Below are positions 58,645-64,000 of a stretch of 64,000 nt of DNA, in pieces. Source of the stretch: Legionella impletisoli (GTDB lineage: Bacteria > Pseudomonadota > Gammaproteobacteria > Legionellales > Legionellaceae); NCBI RefSeq assembly GCF_900639875.1, contig NZ_CAAAIA010000002.1, forward strand, positions 310,001-374,000, given 5' to 3'. The notes below the pieces were generated by a model. The model ran no database searches. It saw only the letters and a program-made list of their open reading frames with translations, and was not told where the DNA came from. The stretch's first letter is position 1. Every line of letters begins with the position of its first letter. The position numbers and the translations under genes are program-made.

Positions 58645-59688
58645 ATGGATAACATGACGCCTAAACAAGCTGGTTTTCGAATGCCTGCCGAATGGTCTCC
58701 TCATGAGGCTTGTTGGATGGCATGGCCAAGTCGTAAAGAAACCTGGGAAAAAATTGGTTTAGAACGAGCACAACATGCTTACGCAGAAATCGCCAATGCC
58801 ATTGCCGAGTTTGAGCCAGTTAATTTACTCGTCAATCCTTCCGAATTAACCCGTGCAATGGCGCTTTGTGATTCTAAAATACGCTTGATTCCTTTGCCAT
58901 TAAACGATTCATGGACCAGAGACACAGGCCCGACTTTTTTATTAAACCAGCAAAAAGAACTGGGTGGCGTGGATTGGATTCATAATGCTTGGGGTAAAAA
59001 TTACAACGATTATGCGCTCGATAATCAAATGGCCAAGGAAGTGATTGAGTTAACTTCTGCCCAATATTTTCATGCTCCCTTGGTTATGGAAGGTGGCTCG
59101 TTTCATGTCGACGGTGAAGGAACCATCTTAACCACACGCGAATGCTTGTTAAACCCAAATCGAAATCCCTATTTATCTCAAAAAGATATTGAATATTATC
59201 TACTAGAATTTCTAGGTGGTGAAAAAATTATATGGCTCAATAAAGGCTTGCTTGGAGATGAAACCGATGGTCATATTGATGAGCTTGCTTGCTTTATCGC
59301 GCCTGGGAAAGTATTGGCTTTAACAACTGAAGATAAACACGATCCCAATTATTACCGGTTAAAAGAAAACCTTAAACTCTTAGAAGCCGCAACCGATGCA
59401 CGTGGTCGACCGCTTGAAGTGGTGACCGTAGAGCAGCCACCAGCGACTTATTTAGAGGGTGAACGCTTAACACTATCGTATATAAATTTTTATTTTGCCA
59501 ATAAGGCAATTGTGATGCCATCATTTGGTTTTGAAAAGCACGATGAAGCTGCTTTAACTCTATTTACAAAGTTATTTCCTGATCGTGTTATCAAGCAGGT
59601 CAATGCACTGGATGTGTTTGCGGGAGGTGGCGGGATTCATTGCATTACCCAGCAACAACCAAAATCAACGCTTATGTCGAGGACGTGA
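58645..59688 (+). CDS. aguA: Agmatine deiminase
   Basis: A 347-residue guanidino-modifying enzyme that turns agmatine into N-carbamoylputrescine and ammonia. Substrate-binding [11 protein letters not shown] near residue 90, [16 protein letters not shown] near 150, [14 protein letters not shown] near 210 and the C-terminal catalytic Cys in [14 protein letters not shown] (near 334) are all present. The start is ATG 58645 or 58654. It lies 8 bases after liuE and overlaps the next gene by one base. aguB is not in the window, so downstream polyamine steps would be encoded elsewhere. Confidence 0.93.
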   Translation: MDNMTPKQAGFRMPAEWSPHEACWMAWPSRKETWEKIGLERAQHAYAEIANAIAEFEPVNLLVNPSELTRAMALCDSKIRLIPLPLNDSWTRDTGPTFLLNQQKELGGVDWIHNAWGKNYNDYALDNQMAKEVIELTSAQYFHAPLVMEGGSFHVDGEGTILTTRECLLNPNRNPYLSQKDIEYYLLEFLGGEKIIWLNKGLLGDETDGHIDELACFIAPGKVLALTTEDKHDPNYYRLKENLKLLEAATDARGRPLEVVTVEQPPATYLEGERLTLSYINFYFANKAIVMPSFGFEKHDEAALTLFTKLFPDRVIKQVNALDVFAGGGGIHCITQQQPKSTLMSRT

Positions 59689-61631
59689 TGAAGAACAAGG
59701 CCATTTGGTACCCAACCAATCCTAAAAAAACACGCATGTGGCAATTTATGCAGTCTGTTTCAAAAACCGAATCGCAATCTTTGAACACTTATCACGCACT
59801 TCACGACTGGTCCATAGAAAATCCCGCCCTCTTTTGGCAAAAACTCTGTGAGTTTTTCGATATTAAATTCGACACCCCACCCGATCAAATCTTGAATGAC
59901 TATGATCACATGATTCAAGCTAAATGGTTTCAAGGAGCGACGTTTAATTTTGCCGAAAAACTTTTAAATGGCCCTCCTGACCAACCCGCTATTATCGCGC
60001 TTGATGAACAAAATAAAAGGACTGTCCTAACTTATAGAGAATTAAGAAATGCCGTCGCTCGTTGTGCTGCTGGTTTAAAAAAAGCTGGGATTCAATCGGG
60101 TGATCGAGTTGCGGCATTCATGCCCAATGTTGCAGAAACCGTGATTGCTTTTTTAGCCTCAGCGTCCATCGGCGCCATTTGGTCATCGTGCTCGCCAGAT
60201 TTTGGCGTTCAAGCGGCCGTTGACCGGTTAGGTCAATTAGAACCTAAATTACTTTTTCTAAGCAATCAACATCAATACAATGGCAAATTGCATCAAGATT
60301 TAGAAAAATTAAACGACTTTATTGATTTGATGCCGAGTTTAGACCAGGTTGTAGTCTGCCCGATGCATAACCAATCTTTGGATATCTCTTCATATCCGAA
60401 AGCAAAGGTATGGCAAGAATTTCTAAACCGGGATGCAAACCTCACGTTTACTTCGCTTCCCTTTTCTCATCCACTCTATATTTTGTTTTCATCAGGAACC
60501 ACTGGAAAACCAAAATGCATTCTTCATAGTGCAGGTGGCGCTCTTTTGCAGCACATTAAAGAATTAGGGCTTCATACAGACATTAGCTCAGAAGACCGAT
60601 TATTTTTTTACACAACCTGTGGTTGGATGATGTGGAACTGGATGGTTTCGGTTTTAGCACTGGGAGCCACCTTAGTTTTATATGAAGGCTCACCTAATTT
60701 TCCGAACGCTTACCGTCTCTTTGAATTAATTGATTCTGAGAAGATAACAGTCTTTGGGACCAGTGCTAAATTTCTCTCGATGGTCGAAAAATCCGAAGCC
60801 TTTCCTGCCCAATATTACGAAATGAGTGATTTGCGCTGTCTTTTATCCACAGGCTCCCCACTCTTGCCTAAAAACTATGATTTTGTTTATGAGCACATTA
60901 AATCCAATCTTCAACTTGCTTCAATCTCAGGCGGAACTGATATCGTTTCATGCTTTGCATTAGGCAATCCAATGTTGCCCATTTATCGTGGCGAACTTCA
61001 ATGTCTTGGTTTAGGTATGAGTGTAAAGATATTTAATGAGCACGGCGAGCCTATAAAAGGCGAGCGAGGAGAGCTCGTGTGCACCCAACCTTTTCCTTCC
61101 ATGCCCCTTGGTTTTTGGCAGGATGATGACAAAACAAACTATAAGAAAGCCTACTTTGACCGGTTTCCTGGCGTCTGGGCGCATGGTGATTTTGCTGAGT
61201 TAACAGAGCATGGAGGTTTAATTATTTATGGTCGATCGGATGCGGTATTAAACCCAGGCGGCGTTCGTATCGGAACCGCTGAAATTTATCGTCAAGTTGA
61301 AAAAATTCCGGAAATACTGGATAGCGTGGTCATCGGCCAAGACTGGCAAGATGACATTCGTATTGTTTTATTCGTAAAATTAAAGAGAGGCGTTATACTC
61401 AATGAGGAGCTTAAGAACACGATCCGACAAACAATTCGAACCAACGCATCACCTCGGCATGTTCCTGCTAAAATAATTGAAGTTCCTGACATTCCTAGAA
61501 CGATTAACAACAAAATCGTGGAATTAGCGGTTCGAAATATTGTACATGGCAAGCCAGTTAATAATATTCAATCGCTAGCAAACCCAGAAGCCCTTGAGTA
61601 TTTTAAGTCGCTTGATGATTTGTATAATTAA
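59688..61631 (+). CDS. aacS: Acetoacetate--CoA ligase
   Basis: A 647-residue acyl-adenylate-forming enzyme that activates the acetoacetate made by LiuE. The N-terminal cap has LHDWSIENPALFWQKLCEFFDI. The P-loop is LFSSGTTGKPKCILHSAGG near 275, and TTCGWMMWNWMVSVLALGATLVLYEGSP near 310-335 is typical of acetoacetyl-CoA synthetases. GRSDAVLNPGGVRIGTAEIY near 530 and the C-terminal IPRTINNKIVE Lys loop complete it. The ATG at 59688 overlaps the aguA stop (TGATG) with GAGG five bases upstream. Confidence 0.94.
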   Translation: MKNKAIWYPTNPKKTRMWQFMQSVSKTESQSLNTYHALHDWSIENPALFWQKLCEFFDIKFDTPPDQILNDYDHMIQAKWFQGATFNFAEKLLNGPPDQPAIIALDEQNKRTVLTYRELRNAVARCAAGLKKAGIQSGDRVAAFMPNVAETVIAFLASASIGAIWSSCSPDFGVQAAVDRLGQLEPKLLFLSNQHQYNGKLHQDLEKLNDFIDLMPSLDQVVVCPMHNQSLDISSYPKAKVWQEFLNRDANLTFTSLPFSHPLYILFSSGTTGKPKCILHSAGGALLQHIKELGLHTDISSEDRLFFYTTCGWMMWNWMVSVLALGATLVLYEGSPNFPNAYRLFELIDSEKITVFGTSAKFLSMVEKSEAFPAQYYEMSDLRCLLSTGSPLLPKNYDFVYEHIKSNLQLASISGGTDIVSCFALGNPMLPIYRGELQCLGLGMSVKIFNEHGEPIKGERGELVCTQPFPSMPLGFWQDDDKTNYKKAYFDRFPGVWAHGDFAELTEHGGLIIYGRSDAVLNPGGVRIGTAEIYRQVEKIPEILDSVVIGQDWQDDIRIVLFVKLKRGVILNEELKNTIRQTIRTNASPRHVPAKIIEVPDIPRTINNKIVELAVRNIVHGKPVNNIQSLANPEALEYFKSLDDLYN

Positions 61632-61641
61632 TTAAACGATG

Positions 61642-61647
61642 TATAAT
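61642..61647 (+). promoter_or_regulatory. -10 element of the metNIQ promoter
   Basis: A perfect TATAAT, placed so that transcription would start at about 61653, exactly at the first stem of the SAM-II-like leader. A weak -35 (TTGTAT, 61620-61625) lies 16 bases upstream. Confidence 0.6.
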
Positions 61648-61652
61648 CACTA

Positions 61653-61740
61653 GGCGCTGATTTGAACTCACAGCTTGCGGGCGCTCAATGAATTGATTGA
61701 TGATTCATCAACTCTTGAAAATACGGCTAAAGCGGGCAAT
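61653..61740 (+). promoter_or_regulatory. SAM-II-like riboswitch in the metNIQ leader
   Basis: The leader shows the conserved SAM-II strings in order. The P1 5' strand is GGCGC (61653-61657), TGATTTG follows at 61658-61664 and GCTTGC at 61673-61678, the P1 3' strand is GCGCT (61681-61685), and GCTAAAG closes at 61726-61732. AGCT (61672-61675) can pair with GGCT (61725-61728) as the pseudoknot. The loop before GCTAAAG is unusually long and contains an extra hairpin (TTGATG/CATCAA, 61697-61711). A promoter -10 lies just upstream and a methionine ABC transporter just downstream. SAM binding is expected to lower expression; the aptamer ends about 58 bases before the metN start, so the mechanism is not clear. 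Confidence 0.72.
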
Positions 61741-61790
61741 CCCTCCCCCCTTGTTCCGAAATCCCGCAGTTGTAAAACTTTGGTATCACC

Positions 61791-62816
61791 ATGATAAAAC
61801 TGTCCGGATTAACAAAATCTTTTGGCGAACATATTGCTTTAAACAACATCCATTTATCCATCCAGGCCGGTGAGATTTTTGGCATTATTGGAAAAAGTGG
61901 CGCCGGAAAATCAACCTTGTTACGTTGCCTTAATTTATTAGAAAGGCCAGATGAAGGACAAGTAATCATGGATGGAGAAGCGTTAACCGAACTAAACGCC
62001 AGTCAATTACGCCAAGCCCGATATAAAATGTCGATGATTTTTCAGCATTTTAATTTACTTCATTCTAAAACCGTCTACGAGAACATTGCGTTGCCAATGC
62101 GCATTCAGGGTGAGACGGAAGAGGCTATTCAAACCAAAGTTCATGAACTCTTGCCATTAGTTGGGCTTGAAGAGAAAGCCGAAGCCTATCCACATCAATT
62201 AAGCGGTGGTCAAAAGCAACGTGTGGCAATTGCTCGTGCATTAAGTACTTCCCCTAAACTGTTATTGTGTGATGAAGCAACCTCAGCATTAGATCCTGAA
62301 ACCACGGATGCAATTTTAGCGCTTTTAAAAAAAATTAATCAGCTCTATGGCATCACGATTGTGTTAATTACTCATGAAATGGAGGTGGTTAAACGAATAT
62401 GCAATCGGATATCGCTTATGGAAAACGGCCGAATCCTTGAAACCATCGAATTAGCCAACGTGTTTCAAAATAAGTCTAGTTTGGCTCGGAACATGCTCTA
62501 TGCTCAGCTAAGTCCTGAATTGCCTTCGTGTCTTAAAAGTCATATTAGCCAAGTTGTGAATGATAAGCCATTGGTTCGAATCTTATTTGAAGGCCAAGGT
62601 GCGACCGTTCCTTTTATTAGCCAAACCAGTCGTGAGCTTAATTTAGACATTAACATTTTACTGGCCAATATCGATCGCTTTAATCATTTAACCTGTGGTG
62701 TGCTGGTGGCTGAATTATCCGCAGACCAAAGCCAATTGCACCAGTTTATTCAACGCTGTAATCAAACCAGCCTTAGTGTGGAGATTTTAGGTTATGTCAC
62801 CGACGATGCTTTATGA
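61791..62816 (+). CDS. metN: Methionine ABC transporter, ATP-binding protein
   Basis: A 341-residue ATPase with Walker [21 protein letters not shown] near 38, signature [15 protein letters not shown] near 140 and Walker [16 protein letters not shown] near 160. The C-terminal NIL regulatory domain (about 260-341), which binds methionine and traps the transporter when cells are replete, distinguishes MetN from other importers. metI overlaps its last 23 bases. Its leader holds the SAM-II-like element. Confidence 0.95.
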   Translation: MIKLSGLTKSFGEHIALNNIHLSIQAGEIFGIIGKSGAGKSTLLRCLNLLERPDEGQVIMDGEALTELNASQLRQARYKMSMIFQHFNLLHSKTVYENIALPMRIQGETEEAIQTKVHELLPLVGLEEKAEAYPHQLSGGQKQRVAIARALSTSPKLLLCDEATSALDPETTDAILALLKKINQLYGITIVLITHEMEVVKRICNRISLMENGRILETIELANVFQNKSSLARNMLYAQLSPELPSCLKSHISQVVNDKPLVRILFEGQGATVPFISQTSRELNLDINILLANIDRFNHLTCGVLVAELSADQSQLHQFIQRCNQTSLSVEILGYVTDDAL

Positions 62817-63444
62817 TTTACTCATTGCAACAGGTGAAACGCTTTACATGGTTCTAGCCAGTACGTTTTTTGCGGTTCTATTAGGGCTACCCCTAGGAAC
62901 ATTATTATTCAGCAGCGCTCGCATTAAACCACATCCTCTGTTGCATCGTTTCATTGCGGGCATCATCAACATGAGTCGCTCGATTCCCTTTATCATATTG
63001 CTCGTAGCCTTAATTCCTTTCACCCGATTGATTGTGGGCACCTCCATTGGCATTCATGCCGCCATGGTGCCTTTAACGCTTGGGGCCGCGCCATTTTTCG
63101 CTCGCCTAGTAGACAATGCCTACCAAAGTTTACCTGGGGGGCTCATTGAAGCTGGTTTTTCTATGGGTGCTACTTCCTGGCAAATGATTCGACTTTTGTT
63201 ATTGCCAGAAGCCACCCCTCAACTCATCCATGCGGTTACGGTCACAGCTATTACTTTGGTTAATTACTCTGCCATGGCAGGAACGGTTGGAGGTGGTGGT
63301 CTCGGGGACTTAGCGATTCGTTATGGTTATCAGCGATTTAATGTTTCAGTCATGTTGGCGACCGTAGTCATATTGATTATTATTGTACAAGCTTTACAAA
63401 TGTTTGGTGATTTTTTAGTGCGAAGATACGCTTATACCCACTAA
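62794..63444 (+). CDS. metI: Methionine ABC transporter, permease
   Basis: A 216-residue inner-membrane permease with five helices. The N-terminus [23 protein letters not shown] resembles MetI starts. The cytoplasmic coupling segment is [25 protein letters not shown] near 130-155. [20 protein letters not shown] near 170 is the family signature. The ATG at 62794 lies within the end of metN, giving translational coupling. Confidence 0.95.
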   Translation: MSPTMLYDLLIATGETLYMVLASTFFAVLLGLPLGTLLFSSARIKPHPLLHRFIAGIINMSRSIPFIILLVALIPFTRLIVGTSIGIHAAMVPLTLGAAPFFARLVDNAYQSLPGGLIEAGFSMGATSWQMIRLLLLPEATPQLIHAVTVTAITLVNYSAMAGTVGGGGLGDLAIRYGYQRFNVSVMLATVVILIIIVQALQMFGDFLVRRYAYTH

Positions 63445-63478
63445 AATTAACCAGTCGTTTTTATATCGGAGAACGTTC

Positions 63479-64000
63479 ATGCGCTTTATCACCCTTTTCA
63501 TTTGTTCACTTGCTTTAATCGCCTGCGGCAAACCTTCACCTAACACCATTGTGGTTGGAACCATCGCGGGCCCTGAAACCGAATTAGTCGAAGTGGCTCA
63601 GAAAGTAGCCAAAGAACACTATGATTTGAATGTAAAAATCATTGAGTTTAGCGATTACAACTTACCCAATGAAGCACTACAAGATGGCAGCTTAGATGCT
63701 AATGTTTATCAACATCAACCTTATCTTGAAGCGGCAAAAAAAGCCCGTGGATACGATTTAGAAATCATAGGGAAAACCTTTGTTTACCCCACGGCCATTT
63801 ATTCTAAAAAATACAAAAGCTTAGATAACATTCCCGCTAAAGCAACGGTTGCCATTCCAAACGATCCGAGCAATGAGTCCAGAGCGTTACTGTTGCTCCA
63901 AAAAGCAGGATTAATTAAGCTATCAACCACTCAAACTCCAGATGTGAAAGACGTCGTTGCAAATCCTAAAGCACTTAAATTCAAAGAACTGGACGCAGCC
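63479..64000 (+). CDS. metQ: Methionine-binding lipoprotein MetQ, N-terminal part
   Basis: The first 174 residues are visible before the window edge. A lipoprotein signal peptide ends in the lipobox LIAC (Cys about residue 16), so the protein is membrane-tethered. VVGTIAGPETELVEVAQKVAKE and KIIEFSDYNLPNEALQDGSLDANVYQHQPYLE are NLPA/MetQ family stretches, followed by VAIPNDPSNESRALLLLQKAGLI. GGAG lies 7 bases before the ATG. It is the third gene of the metNIQ operon. Confidence 0.95.
   Translation, partial: MRFITLFICSLALIACGKPSPNTIVVGTIAGPETELVEVAQKVAKEHYDLNVKIIEFSDYNLPNEALQDGSLDANVYQHQPYLEAAKKARGYDLEIIGKTFVYPTAIYSKKYKSLDNIPAKATVAIPNDPSNESRALLLLQKAGLIKLSTTQTPDVKDVVANPKALKFKELDAA

Overview
The window reads as chromosome of an AT-rich gammaproteobacterium, most likely a member of the Legionellaceae. 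This rests on protein sequence character and gene content: an FlhG-FliA pair, a large ankyrin protein and a eukaryotic-like Ser/Thr kinase of the kind these bacteria secrete into host cells, heavy amino-acid catabolism and transport, and Pseudomonas/Legionella-type NrdAB. No species can be named from the sequence alone. No integrase, transposase, CRISPR array or rRNA was seen.

Positions 1-9400 hold housekeeping genes: a YhdP-like protein cut by the window edge, rarA, lolA and ftsK on the minus strand, then trxB, aat and infA on the plus strand, pmbA (minus) and a phosphodiester glycosidase-like exported protein. Positions 9.4-14.4 kb hold a solute-binding protein and nrdAB, with two perfect DnaA boxes and a tandem pair of NrdR-type boxes upstream. 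Positions 14.5-25.7 kb are almost all minus strand: prfB (with the programmed +1 frameshift) and lysS, a small Cys-rich exported protein, fliA and flhG, a tiny membrane protein, lysC, alaS, recX and recA. A 952-residue ankyrin protein follows, then ispB, a tRNA-Pro(CGG) gene only 17 bases ahead of proB, and proA.

Positions 32-50 kb are more accessory: an APC permease, a PAS-PAS-HD-GYP protein, a large MscS-type channel, exported proteins of unknown role, CsiV-like and MFS genes, the msbA-lpxK lipid A pair with a coupled exported gene, the kinase, a UmuD-like protease without UmuC, and a methyltransferase-pyrD-unknown operon. Four separate imperfect-palindrome elements of about 100-150 bases lie between genes (about 5.9, 33.8, 45.6 and 47.5 kb).

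Positions 50.4-61.6 kb carry a complete leucine/isovalerate degradation set (liuA, thiolase, liuB, liuC, liuD, liuE, acetoacetyl-CoA synthetase) that takes isovaleryl-CoA to acetyl-CoA. An agmatine deiminase gene and a small membrane protein are interleaved. The window ends in a methionine uptake operon (metN, metI, start of metQ), preceded by a TATAAT promoter and a leader that matches the conserved core of the SAM-II riboswitch, with an extra hairpin in its long loop. That leader and the aat gene, whose only well-supported start is an ATC codon next to a palindromic element, are the most noteworthy observations.
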